From Sphingobacterium prati (GTDB taxonomy: Bacteria > Bacteroidota > Bacteroidia > Sphingobacteriales > Sphingobacteriaceae): a stretch of DNA of 64,000 bases. Positions 35,271-44,009 of this stretch are shown piece by piece (position 1 is the stretch's first letter; each line of letters begins with the position of its first letter). The DNA is taken from positions 897,628 through 961,627 of the forward strand of contig NZ_JABJWY010000038.1 of assembly GCF_013167215.1 (NCBI RefSeq). Reading direction: 5' to 3'. Below the pieces are notes generated by a model, which saw only the letters and a program-made list of their open reading frames with translations, was not told the origin of the DNA and did no database searches. The translations under genes and the position numbers were made by a program.

Positions 35271-37022
35271 ATGAAGAAGTTGCAAAATAGAAATGTGAAG
35301 AAATATACCTTAGCAGCGCTTTTGATGGGCGTGGGATTGAATTCTTTTGCACAAGAAACAGGCAAGAAGAATGATCCTGAAAAACCGGTCACTATTGATT
35401 CTTTTGATGTTGTTCGTGATTACAAGCCAATTCTTGCAGATGCTGTTAAGATCCGTCGTAGTCCTGATATGACTAACAAACGGGAATATCAGCCCAAATT
35501 GAGCTATGGGAATATTATTGATAAAAAATTGGATATCAATACTGGTCTTAAACAATTGAATGTGCAGGAAATACCATTTGCACAACCTTTTGAACAAAGC
35601 AGCAACTATGTTAAATTTGGTATAGGTAATTATAACTCAATCTTAGGGGAAGCGTACTTAGCGTCTGAACAGTTTGAAAATACACGTTTTGGTTTATTCG
35701 CAAAACATTTGAGCCAAAAAGGTAATATTGAAGGACAGAAATTCAGTACGCAGGACGTCGGTATTTTTGGACGCCGCGTGTTGGATGCCGTGACTGTAAA
35801 AGGTACAATCGGCTACAATAGATACGGTACAAACTTCTACGGTCAAACCTTTGATCAACCCGGCACTACTTTATTGAATACCTCACCGGACAAACAAACA
35901 TTTACTGATATCTATCTAAACGGTGAGCTGGCAAGTAACGTTGACCCGAAGAATGAGCAAGCGTTGAGCTACTCTGCAAAAGTAGATGGTTACTTGTTTA
36001 AGGATGCCTACAAAGCAAAAGAAAACTCTTTCGCTTTGTCTGGATATTTGAACAAGCGCATGAGCGCTTTCAATGTGGGCGCTAACCTGAGCGTGACCAT
36101 GAACGATGTCAAAAACGAAAATGATACGGCAAATGTAAAGAACAATATGTTTCTGATCAATCCGTATATCCGATTTAAAGGTGATAATTATAATGTCACG
36201 TTGGGTGCCAACCTGACTTCTGAATTTGGCGATGAGTCTCGTTTCAATGTTTTCCCGTCAGTGGAAGCTGATTTTTCTTTGGCTCCGGAATACATCTCAT
36301 TATTTGCCGGTGTTAATGGTAATGTGAGACAAGCTTCATTCCGAAACTTTGCAAAAGAAAACCCTTATCTGGCACCAAATGTGAGGATCGCCAATTCCAT
36401 CGAAAAATTGAATGTATATGGTGGTTTAAAAGGTAATGCAGGTGCGACATTTGGTTATAAAGTAAAGGTATTTTACAAACAGATCGAAGGACTTCCTTTG
36501 TTTAAAAATAGTGCATTTGGCAATGGTCAGGATGGGTATATTCCTTGGGCTTTTGATGTGGTATATGATGGTCAGATCAACAAAGCCAAGCATATGGGAC
36601 TGGAAGGGGAGATCAACGTACGCTTATCACAATTGGTTAATCTAGGTGGTAAAGTATTTATTGATGACTATAATCTGAGTGATGAGGAAGAGGCCTGGGG
36701 TTTACCGAAATTTAGGTTGCAAGCCAACGCGCGTTTCAATATCTCAGATAAATTCTTTGTTGATGCAGAGCTTTCTAGCCAAGGAAATACCTATGCCTAT
36801 GTTTACGATTACAATACCGATGGTAATCGCATAACAGATAGTGGCCATAAGGTGACCATTGCTTCTTTTGCAGATTTAAATGCTGGTGCTGAATACCGGA
36901 TTAAAAAACAATTTGGTGTTTTTGTTAAAGCAAATAATATCTTTGGAAAGGAATATGAGCGTTACATGTATTATCCAAGATTGGGATTCAATGTAATTGG
37001 TGGTCTTAATTATTCTTTTTAA
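35271..37022 (+). CDS. Outer-membrane beta-barrel protein without a clear TonB plug
   Basis: This 583-residue protein has a signal peptide ending GLNSFA near residue 26. It is then rich in alternating aromatic beta strands (SSNYVKFGIGNYNSILGEAYLAS, RFGLFAKHLSQKGN, VKGTIGYNRYG) and ends LGFNVIGGLNYSF with a terminal phenylalanine, the usual barrel insertion signal. The C-terminal part (AEYRIKKQFGVFVKANNIFGKEYE) resembles TonB-dependent receptor barrels. There is no normal plug, only a 90-residue N-terminal piece with VTIDSFDVVRDYKP. It is co-oriented with the TPR gene upstream (6-base gap). Confidence 0.8.
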   Translation: MKKLQNRNVKKYTLAALLMGVGLNSFAQETGKKNDPEKPVTIDSFDVVRDYKPILADAVKIRRSPDMTNKREYQPKLSYGNIIDKKLDINTGLKQLNVQEIPFAQPFEQSSNYVKFGIGNYNSILGEAYLASEQFENTRFGLFAKHLSQKGNIEGQKFSTQDVGIFGRRVLDAVTVKGTIGYNRYGTNFYGQTFDQPGTTLLNTSPDKQTFTDIYLNGELASNVDPKNEQALSYSAKVDGYLFKDAYKAKENSFALSGYLNKRMSAFNVGANLSVTMNDVKNENDTANVKNNMFLINPYIRFKGDNYNVTLGANLTSEFGDESRFNVFPSVEADFSLAPEYISLFAGVNGNVRQASFRNFAKENPYLAPNVRIANSIEKLNVYGGLKGNAGATFGYKVKVFYKQIEGLPLFKNSAFGNGQDGYIPWAFDVVYDGQINKAKHMGLEGEINVRLSQLVNLGGKVFIDDYNLSDEEEAWGLPKFRLQANARFNISDKFFVDAELSSQGNTYAYVYDYNTDGNRITDSGHKVTIASFADLNAGAEYRIKKQFGVFVKANNIFGKEYERYMYYPRLGFNVIGGLNYSF

Positions 37023-37062
37023 CGAATTAAGATTATAAATTTGCATTTTAAATCATAGAACA

Positions 37063-38490
37063 ATGAATCTAGGCAAAAACATCAATAGTTTATTAAGACG
37101 CTATGCGGAAGTATACGTGCCCGGGATAGGTGTGTTCAAAAGAATTCATTCTCCGGCTCAATTTGATAAACAGAACAATGTGTTTTTGCCGCCCATTTCC
37201 TACGTCGAGTTAGACTATTCTGCGGAGCAGGGATTCAATATGGTGCATTATATCCAACAACAGGAAAACCTGAGTTTGGGGCAGGCACAACAAATTCTTG
37301 ACGATACAGTCGAAGTATTACGGAATGACTTAGGACAATTTGGGCAGGTGAAGCTGGATGACCTTGGTCTGTTGATTAGCTATGGCTCTAGTTTGGTATT
37401 TAAACCTTTGGATCTATCGGGTTTTAATTTTCAGCCTGTTGCCAACCTTGTTGGACCCGAAATTGAAACGGTTATCCCAGTACGGGAGGACGAACACGCA
37501 CTTGCTGAGCCTGCTGAATCCATGACAGCGGAATCATCCGTTGAAGTGAGCAATGAGGCGGAACCTTTTGTCGAGGTTGAAGCCGTTCCCGATGTTGAAG
37601 AGGATGTGGATGCTGAATCTGAAGTAGAAGCTGAACACGAAGAACATGAGCCTGTCGCTTTAGACAATGAAGATCCGCTTCCTGCCATTGAACCTGCTCT
37701 TGAATCGATCGTTGAGTCTACGGCGCCCGGAACTGAGGAGGAGGTCAATTCCGCAGATACCGGACTATCGGATGCCGTGGCAGTGCCTGTTGTAGATAAT
37801 ACGGTTGATAACCCAGTACCTGATGAACAACAATTTCCTTCACAAAAGGAAGTAGGTGCTATTGCAACAGCAAACTCTACTTATGTTCCTGATATCGATG
37901 CGGAGGAAGCGCGTAATTCGAATGCAATCTGGTATTGGATAACAGCAGCCATTGTACTGGTCATGATAGCTGTAGGGGTGTTATATACGAATCCAGGATT
38001 GAAAAATTCACTGTTTGGAGGAGTGCAGCCTGCATTAAAACCTGCGGGCGACACAATCGTTCAGAAAAACAACCCACCGATCAGTGATACAGCGTCCAAT
38101 GCACTTGCGGCGGATAGTTTAAAAAACGTCGATTCGCTAGCAAAAACCACTACAGATTCGTTAAACGGTACAGCAGTCGCGGGCAAGAATACAGTAACGG
38201 CTAAGAAAGCTCCCGTTTTGCAAGCGGATCCCGTCATCAAAGAATCCATACCTGTTGCACAGCCAAAATATCAGGTTGTTATCGGTTCGGCTCGGACAAT
38301 GGTTCAGGCAGAGGAGGAAGCAAAACGCCTTCGTCAACTGGGTTATAAAACAGCACGTGCAGTGGAAGGAAAGTATAAAAGGAATAGAAAAAAAGTCATC
38401 TTGAATACCTACATGACAAAAGAGGAGGCGGATCTCGCTCAAAAATCTGTGGAAAAGAAAATTCAAGGTGCGTGGGTAGAAACATTATAG
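37063..38490 (+). CDS. HU-CCDC81-like / SPOR domain membrane protein
   Basis: The 475-residue protein has three parts. Residues 1-125 resemble the paired HU-like CCDC81 domains found in Bacteroidota SPOR proteins (INSLLRRYAEVYVPGIGVF, VKLDDLGLL). Residues about 130-285 are an acidic E/V/A-rich linker, then one membrane helix at about 287-309 (WYWITAAIVLVMIAVGVLYT). The last 75 residues form a SPOR domain (KYQVVIGSARTMVQAEEEAK). SPOR domains bind peptidoglycan with bare glycan strands at division sites. A -7 box TAAATTTG (37036-37043) suggests an internal promoter. The topology would place the HU-like part in the cytoplasm and SPOR in the periplasm. Confidence 0.82.
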   Translation: MNLGKNINSLLRRYAEVYVPGIGVFKRIHSPAQFDKQNNVFLPPISYVELDYSAEQGFNMVHYIQQQENLSLGQAQQILDDTVEVLRNDLGQFGQVKLDDLGLLISYGSSLVFKPLDLSGFNFQPVANLVGPEIETVIPVREDEHALAEPAESMTAESSVEVSNEAEPFVEVEAVPDVEEDVDAESEVEAEHEEHEPVALDNEDPLPAIEPALESIVESTAPGTEEEVNSADTGLSDAVAVPVVDNTVDNPVPDEQQFPSQKEVGAIATANSTYVPDIDAEEARNSNAIWYWITAAIVLVMIAVGVLYTNPGLKNSLFGGVQPALKPAGDTIVQKNNPPISDTASNALAADSLKNVDSLAKTTTDSLNGTAVAGKNTVTAKKAPVLQADPVIKESIPVAQPKYQVVIGSARTMVQAEEEAKRLRQLGYKTARAVEGKYKRNRKKVILNTYMTKEEADLAQKSVEKKIQGAWVETL

Positions 38491-38515
38491 AAACTATATA
38501 AAACTATTAATAATT

Positions 38516-39223
38516 ATGTCATTAGTGCAAGATACAGCAAGGGCTGCTGTGGATACGTTTAATCAAGCTGCGCAACAACCATTACCTGCTGCTGCTAGTA
38601 CAGAAAACATGAGTTTGATCGATATGATGATCAAAGGAGGATGGATTATGATTCCAATCCTTTTACTGTTCTTTATCGGATTGGTTATCTTCTTTGAACG
38701 CTATCTGACTATCCGCAGGGCAGCGAAATACGATAATAGTTTGATGTCACAGGTGAAAGCAAATGTTTTATCGGGAAATTTAGACTCTGCATTGGCAGTT
38801 TGTCGCTCCAGTAATTCAGCTTTGGGACGAATGTTGCAAAAGGGATTATTACGCGTCGGCAGACCGATCAAAGATATTGAAGGTGCCATCGAAAATGTGG
38901 GTAAATTAGAAGTTGCCAAATTAGAGAAAAACATCAATGTGTTGGGAATTATCGCGGGTATCGCTCCAATGCTTGGTTTCGTTGGTACAATCTTTGGGGT
39001 AATCAAGATTTTCCATGATGTAGAATTGGCGGGTGGTATTGATATTGCATCCGTATCCGGTGGTCTATATGTGAAAATGGTGTCTTCAGCGTCAGGACTT
39101 GCTGTTGGTATCTTGGCTTATTTAGGCTATCATATCTTAAATATGATGGTTGAACGATTGATTTTACGTATGGAAACCGATGCAGTAGAATTTATTGATT
39201 TATTGGATGAACCAGGAAGATAA
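38516..39223 (+). CDS. exbB: MotA/TolQ/ExbB proton channel protein
   Basis: This 235-residue protein has three membrane helices: WIMIPILLLFFIGLVIFFERY near 40-60, then INVLGIIAGIAPMLGFVGTIFG, and GLYVKMVSSASGLAVGILAYLGYH. The conserved IAPMLGFVGTIFGVIKIF segment is the family signature. ExbB/TolQ pentamers with ExbD/TolR use the proton gradient to drive TonB or TolA. It overlaps exbD by one base (TAATG). Whether the complex is Ton-like or Tol-like is not settled by sequence; no tolB or pal is adjacent. Confidence 0.92.
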   Translation: MSLVQDTARAAVDTFNQAAQQPLPAAASTENMSLIDMMIKGGWIMIPILLLFFIGLVIFFERYLTIRRAAKYDNSLMSQVKANVLSGNLDSALAVCRSSNSALGRMLQKGLLRVGRPIKDIEGAIENVGKLEVAKLEKNINVLGIIAGIAPMLGFVGTIFGVIKIFHDVELAGGIDIASVSGGLYVKMVSSASGLAVGILAYLGYHILNMMVERLILRMETDAVEFIDLLDEPGR

Positions 39224-39633
39224 TGAACTTACGAAGTAGAAAAAATAAACCATCTGCCGAAGTACATACTTCAGCGTTAAACGACATCATGTTTTTCTTG
39301 ATGTTGTTTTTCCTGCTGGCCTCGGCAGTTTCGAATCCGCAAGTGGTTAAGCTATTGCTGCCAAAATCAAGTGCAGGGGAGCAATCTGTCGCAAAAAAGA
39401 CAATTACAGTTTCTATTACAAAGGAGTTGGGCTATTTCATCGATAAAAATCCAGTTCCCATAGAAGGCTTGGAAGCAGCAATCCAATCGCAGATGTCCAG
39501 TGGCGAAGAGTTGACTATTATGCTTTATGTCGATAGTACAGTCCCTATTCAGAATGTAATTTCGGTCATGGATGTAGCTAATCGTCTCAAAGTGAAAGTG
39601 GTATTGGCGACAGAGCCCAAAAAAGATAAATAG
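39223..39633 (+). CDS. exbD: ExbD/TolR family protein
   Basis: This 136-residue protein has one N-terminal membrane helix carrying the essential proton-carrying aspartate (LNDIMFFLMLFFLL, D21). A periplasmic domain follows, with ITVSITKELGYFIDKNPVP and LTIMLYVDSTVPIQNVISVM. This is the standard ExbD/TolR build. It is coupled to exbB by a one-base overlap, and the TonB-like gene follows 58 bases on. Confidence 0.94.
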   Translation: MNLRSRKNKPSAEVHTSALNDIMFFLMLFFLLASAVSNPQVVKLLLPKSSAGEQSVAKKTITVSITKELGYFIDKNPVPIEGLEAAIQSQMSSGEELTIMLYVDSTVPIQNVISVMDVANRLKVKVVLATEPKKDK

Positions 39634-39691
39634 GAGTAGTTAAACTTTTTTGAAGTTTATTGCTCATATGTTAATATAGGAGATTTATACA

Positions 39692-40519
39692 ATGCGATAT
39701 CACCTTCAACATGAAGAAAATAATTTCCCTAAGGCTTTGGGAATATCTACATTGGTCATGGCATCACTGCTTTTGATTGGTTTCTTTGTAGTGTTTAAGG
39801 CACAGGAACCGGATGAGTATGGTATGGGCGGTATGATTGTAAACTATGGAACTTCTCCAGAGGGGATGGGCGACGATTACATGAGCGTAGAAGAACCCTC
39901 TATTGATCCTAACGCGAATAATGAGCGGCCGGATCGGATAGATCCTGTGGAGACTCCAACACCTACACCAACGCAGCAAGTTGCCGAAAAAGCAGTTGCA
40001 ACGCAAGATATGGAAGAGGCTCCAGCGGTCACAAAAACGGAAAAGAAAGTTGTGTCAAAGGCTCCCGAAACAACTAAGCAGACAAAAGAAGTGGCACCAC
40101 AGGCAAACGCGAAAGCTCTTTTCAAAGGCAATAAAAATAACGGCAAGGGTGCTGGCGATGGTACTGGCACGACACCGGGAAACCAAGGTTCTAAGTTGGG
40201 CGATCCCTTGGCGAGCAATTACGGTGAGGGTGGATCTGGTAATGGTAACATGATGTTGTCTATTGAAAACCGTAGTTTTACCCAGCGCCCAAGCATTGAC
40301 GACAATGGTCAACAAGCGGGAAAGGTTGCCGTGGAATTCAGAGTGAATAAACAAGGCGTGATTACCTATGCGCGAGCGGGAGTAAAAGGTACTACAATCA
40401 CGGATCCAACATTGTTGGAAAAATGTGAACGTGCTGTCCGGGGCGCACGGTTAAATCAGCTGCCTAATGCGCCTGATTCCCAAACAGGGCGGATTGTATT
40501 CAATTTTAGATTAAGATAA
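39692..40519 (+). CDS. TonB-like energy transducer
   Basis: This 275-residue protein has one N-terminal membrane helix (LGISTLVMASLLLIGFFVVF, residues 17-36). A long Pro/Glu/Lys/Thr/Gly-rich stalk spans about 75-180 (ETPTPTPTQQ and a GAGDGTGTTPGNQGS stretch). The small C-terminal domain resembles TonB/TolA C domains (GKVAVEFRVNKQGVITYARAG and RIVFNFRLR). It completes an ExbB-ExbD-TonB set and is followed 11 bases later by folC. The partner could be the adjacent barrel or another receptor. Confidence 0.85.
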   Translation: MRYHLQHEENNFPKALGISTLVMASLLLIGFFVVFKAQEPDEYGMGGMIVNYGTSPEGMGDDYMSVEEPSIDPNANNERPDRIDPVETPTPTPTQQVAEKAVATQDMEEAPAVTKTEKKVVSKAPETTKQTKEVAPQANAKALFKGNKNNGKGAGDGTGTTPGNQGSKLGDPLASNYGEGGSGNGNMMLSIENRSFTQRPSIDDNGQQAGKVAVEFRVNKQGVITYARAGVKGTTITDPTLLEKCERAVRGARLNQLPNAPDSQTGRIVFNFRLR

Positions 40520-40530
40520 AAATCATTCAG

Positions 40531-41838
40531 ATGAATGCTTATAAGGAGGCAATCGAGTATCTATATACTCGATTGCCTATGTTTACAAGGGATGGTGCCT
40601 CAGCCTTCAAAAAAGACCTTGACAATACCATCAGACTTTGCAATGCGCTGGACAACCCGCAGCAAAAGTTTAAAACCTTACATATCGCCGGTACAAATGG
40701 TAAGGGATCTACTTCTCATATGCTGGCGGCAATATTGGCGGAAGCAGGCTATAAAACCGGCCTCTATACTTCTCCGCATCTACTGGATTTCAGAGAGCGT
40801 ATTCGTGTGAATGGCGCCATGTGCGAAAAGCAATTTGTGACGGATTTTGTTCAAACGCACAAGGAATTAATCGAGGACGTACAACCTTCTTTTTTCGAAA
40901 TTACAGTAGCGATGGCTTTTGATTATTTTGAAAGACGCAAAGTTGATATTGCTGTGATTGAAGTTGGCCTTGGTGGACGATTGGACAGCACCAATATCAT
41001 CCAGCCTGTCCTTTCTGTTATTACCAATATCGGTTTTGACCACATGAATCTCTTGGGAAATACCCTGGGAGAGATCGCTAGCGAAAAAGCTGGTATTATC
41101 AAAGAAAATATACCTGTTGTAATTTCTGAGTATGCTGTCGAAACGGCAGCTGTATTTTTGGATAAGGCTCATGCTGAAGCTGCTCCTATTCAGTTTGCGT
41201 CTCAGGTGTACCAAACAAAGGCATTGGGAGTTGATCAAGATTTCCTCAACATTGAAGCGATCGATGGCCATGGAACCGTAGATCATTATCAGCTTGATCT
41301 AAAGGGTTCCTATCAGGTAAAGAATCTTGCTGGTGTTCTTTTGACGGTGGACGAATTGCGTAAGCAAGGATTTGAGATCAGCCCACTTCATGTGCATGAA
41401 GCCTTGAAGAAGGTTCAATCTACCACGGGTATTCAGGGGCGGTGGCAACAGTTATCCAAAGACCCGTTTGTGATCTGCGACACTGGACATAATGAAGACG
41501 GCATTCATGAGGTCATAAAAAACCTGAATGCCACGCGCTATGACAAGCTGCACTTTGTCATTGGAGCGATGCGGGATAAGGATCTTTCACATATGTTACC
41601 TTATCTGCCCAAGGATGCAGTTTATTACTTTTCTGCACCAGATATGCCGAGAGCAATGCCTGCGGATCTACTGCGTCAGGAGGCAGTGACCTTTGATTTG
41701 TATGGTGAAGAATTTGCTTCGGTACAGAAAGCATTTGCAGCCGCAAAAGCAGCTTATAAGAAAGGAGATTTGATTTTTGTAGGTGGGAGTAATTTTGTTG
41801 TAGCTGAAGTCCTGGCGGAAATAGATAAGAAGCTTTAG
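40531..41838 (+). CDS. folC: Folylpolyglutamate synthase / dihydrofolate synthase
   Basis: This 435-residue Mur-ligase-family enzyme adds glutamate to folates (and to dihydropteroate in bifunctional forms). It shows the P-loop IAGTNGKGSTSHMLA near residue 49, YTSPHLLDFRERIRVNG, the metal-binding EVGLGGRLDSTNII and GFDHMNLLG. The C-terminal domain contains DTGHNEDGIHEV. It closes the ExbBD-TonB operon, a common neighbourhood in Bacteroidota. The linkage has no obvious functional meaning. Confidence 0.95.
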   Translation: MNAYKEAIEYLYTRLPMFTRDGASAFKKDLDNTIRLCNALDNPQQKFKTLHIAGTNGKGSTSHMLAAILAEAGYKTGLYTSPHLLDFRERIRVNGAMCEKQFVTDFVQTHKELIEDVQPSFFEITVAMAFDYFERRKVDIAVIEVGLGGRLDSTNIIQPVLSVITNIGFDHMNLLGNTLGEIASEKAGIIKENIPVVISEYAVETAAVFLDKAHAEAAPIQFASQVYQTKALGVDQDFLNIEAIDGHGTVDHYQLDLKGSYQVKNLAGVLLTVDELRKQGFEISPLHVHEALKKVQSTTGIQGRWQQLSKDPFVICDTGHNEDGIHEVIKNLNATRYDKLHFVIGAMRDKDLSHMLPYLPKDAVYYFSAPDMPRAMPADLLRQEAVTFDLYGEEFASVQKAFAAAKAAYKKGDLIFVGGSNFVVAEVLAEIDKKL

Positions 41839-41849
41839 CATAAAGAGCA

Positions 41850-41940
41850 AGGTGTAAAGAATAAGGATCAAAGATGTCAGGTATGTAAGCTTAAGCTTAT
41901 TCTGCGCAGTCCATGATCCTTTTCCTTAATCTTTATACCT
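41850..41940. repeat. Imperfect inverted repeat between folC and ansA
   Basis: The arms 41850-41870 (AGGTGTAAAGA, then ATAAGGATCA) and 41914-41940 (TGATCCTT, TCCTTAATCTTTATACCT) are reverse complements apart from small gaps. The 43-base middle contains AAGCTTAAGCTT. It lies between convergent genes, so it may terminate both, but it lacks the compact stem and T-run of the other terminators here. It could instead be a REP-like palindrome. Confidence 0.5.
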
Positions 41941-41957
41941 ATCTTTTAGTACTTTTT

Positions 41958-42977
41958 CTAATCGTTAACGGTCAGTTCACCACGAATATCTTTTTCTATC
42001 CAGTAAGCAACTTCGTTTTGATCTTCGAGTTCACCCTGAAGATACATGAGTTTGGTGACAGCAGCTTCAAAAGTAAGGTCGTATCCGTTGAGTACGCCAA
42101 TGGCTTTCAGACCTTGTGAAGTTTCGTATCTTCCCAATTCAACCGAACCGACCTTACATTGCGAAATATTGAGGATATTTTTACCCTGATCTATTGCACC
42201 TTTCAATAGGTCCAGAAACCAGCTATCTGTGGTGGTGTTTCCCGATCCAAATGTCTCCATTACAATGGATCGCACATCGGAATCAAGAACAGATTTAATC
42301 GTCTGTGCAGATATTCCCGGAAAGAGCTTTAATACGGCAACACGGTTATCTAGCTTGGTATGTAGGATAAATTCTTTGTCAATATTATTCAATAAGGCGT
42401 CTGTATTGTATTTAAGATGGATACCGGCTTCAACCAATACGGGATAGTTTGGTGATCTAAATGCTTCAAACTTAGCTGAATTATACTTAAATGAACGATT
42501 TCCCCGGAATAGCTTATTGTCAAAGAGGATGCATACTTCCTGAATAATGGAAACACCATCCTGTTTTGCAGAAGCAATTTCTAATGCTGTCATCATATTT
42601 TCGCGTGCATCAGTACGGATTTCTCCAATAGGCAATTGTGAGCCAGAAAGTATTACTGGCTTTTGGAGCCCTTCCAGCATAAAACTTAATACCGAAGCCG
42701 TAAATGCCATCGTATCCGAACCATGCAGAATGACAAATCCATCGTAGTTCGCATAATTATCTTTGATGATCTGGGCCATTTCAATCCAGATCTCTGGTTT
42801 CATGTTGGAAGAGTCGATGATTGGTTCGAAAGAGTGTACGGTCAGTTTATAATCCAGACGGCTTAAATCAGGAAGATTACGCTTGATCAGCTCGAAGTCG
42901 AAGGGGACAAAAGTACCCGTTTCGTCTTTGACCATTCCTATGGTTCCACCGGTGTAGATGATAAAGATATTGTGCAT
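41958..42977 (-). CDS. ansA: Type I L-asparaginase
   Basis: This 339-residue enzyme hydrolyses asparagine to aspartate and ammonia. The two catalytic threonine regions are present: IIYTGGTIGMVKD at the N-terminus and VILHGSDTMAFTAS near residue 90. LSGSQLPIGEIRTDARENM is the type I (cytoplasmic) signature, and no signal peptide is seen. It follows tatD on the same strand with a 13-base gap, so the two are probably co-transcribed. It converges with folC. Confidence 0.94.
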   Translation of the reverse strand: MHNIFIIYTGGTIGMVKDETGTFVPFDFELIKRNLPDLSRLDYKLTVHSFEPIIDSSNMKPEIWIEMAQIIKDNYANYDGFVILHGSDTMAFTASVLSFMLEGLQKPVILSGSQLPIGEIRTDARENMMTALEIASAKQDGVSIIQEVCILFDNKLFRGNRSFKYNSAKFEAFRSPNYPVLVEAGIHLKYNTDALLNNIDKEFILHTKLDNRVAVLKLFPGISAQTIKSVLDSDVRSIVMETFGSGNTTTDSWFLDLLKGAIDQGKNILNISQCKVGSVELGRYETSQGLKAIGVLNGYDLTFEAAVTKLMYLQGELEDQNEVAYWIEKDIRGELTVND

Positions 42978-42990
42978 GGGATTCTATAGA

Positions 42991-43758
42991 TTATATACCA
43001 AAAATACGTTTTGAGTTTGCTGTTGTAATTTCTGCCACCTGCTCAATAGGAATCGCGTGTAGGTCGGCTACTTGTTGGGCAATATGGATCAAATAACTAC
43101 TTTCATTTTCTTTGCCACGATAGGGGACAGGAGCGAGGTAAGGAGCATCGGTTTCCAACACAATATGTTTTAAATCGATTTGTTTGACAACGTTGTCCAA
43201 TCCTGCTTTTTTAAAGGTGACAACGCCACCAATTCCCAATGCAAAGCCTAAGTCAATTGCCTGTTGAGCTTGCTCCAAGGTGCCTGTGAAACAATGGAGA
43301 ATGCCAAATAGCTTATCATCCTTAAGCTCCTCCAATAATTCGAACAATTCTGTAAAGGCTTCGCGGCAATGAATATCTATCGGTAAATTAAGCTCCTTTG
43401 CCCATTTTACCTGTGTTCGAAAAGCATCTTTTTGGATGTTTAGCGTACTTTTATCCCAATAAAGATCCAATCCGATTTCACCTATGGCATAGACTTGGTT
43501 GTTCTCCAAACTCTTTCGGATGGTATTTAATTCATCCACATAGTTTTCCTTAACATCACAGGGATGTAAACCTAGCATAGGAAAACAATGGGCTGGATAA
43601 GCTGCAACGGTATCAAATACAGGTTTGATGGAAGCACTATTCACGTTTGGCAAAAAAAGACGTTCGATATGATTGTCTAAACAGCGTTGTAAATGTTCTT
43701 GCAACTTATTTGAACCTGCATGGTAATAAATGTGTGTATGTGTATCAGTAAGCAACAT
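42991..43758 (-). CDS. tatD: TatD family metal-dependent deoxyribonuclease
   Basis: This 255-residue TIM-barrel hydrolase shows the family's metal ligands: DTHTHIY (H7, H9), AIGEIGLDLYWD (glutamate), DIHCREAF, ILHCFTGT and the late aspartate in VLETDAPYLAP. TatD enzymes act as 3'-5' nucleases in repair and turnover. A -7 box (TATCTTTG, 43865-43858, minus) lies about 100 bases upstream. It precedes ansA in one unit. Confidence 0.93.
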   Translation of the reverse strand: MLLTDTHTHIYYHAGSNKLQEHLQRCLDNHIERLFLPNVNSASIKPVFDTVAAYPAHCFPMLGLHPCDVKENYVDELNTIRKSLENNQVYAIGEIGLDLYWDKSTLNIQKDAFRTQVKWAKELNLPIDIHCREAFTELFELLEELKDDKLFGILHCFTGTLEQAQQAIDLGFALGIGGVVTFKKAGLDNVVKQIDLKHIVLETDAPYLAPVPYRGKENESSYLIHIAQQVADLHAIPIEQVAEITTANSKRIFGI

Positions 43759-43950
43759 AGTTCTCTGCGTGGAGGCAAAAGCGGGTTAGGGTAAAAATTC
43801 TTTTATTATTATCGAATAAAGATGCTTGCTAAATTGCCAAATTTATAATTCGATCTGCAAAGATAACTTATTAATTAAGAAAATGAAAATTAAATAGGAG
43901 GTTCGTTATTGTTGCCTACCTATAGGGAGAAGCAGGAGAGGTATATAACA

Positions 43951-43989
43951 AAAAGAGAGCCATTTCATGGTGCGAAACAGCTCTCTTTT
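43951..43989 (-). terminator. Terminator of the FKBP gene
   Basis: The arms AAAAGAGAGC (43951-43960) and GCTCTCTTTT (43980-43989) enclose a 19-base loop, with a T-run on the minus strand. It starts about 20 bases after the stop at 44010. Confidence 0.75.
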
Positions 43990-44009
43990 TTGTTGATATT
44001 TTTATCAAT

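Noticed and set aside
37431..37748. Serine/threonine-rich minus-strand frame
   Set aside because: It is the antisense shadow of the acidic linker of the SPOR protein; the composition follows from that repeat-like region.
43832..43851. Third copy of the promoter palindrome
   Set aside because: TAAATTGC is present but is followed at once by CAAATTTATA; there is no second half-site at nine bases and no adjacent TAAGTTTG.
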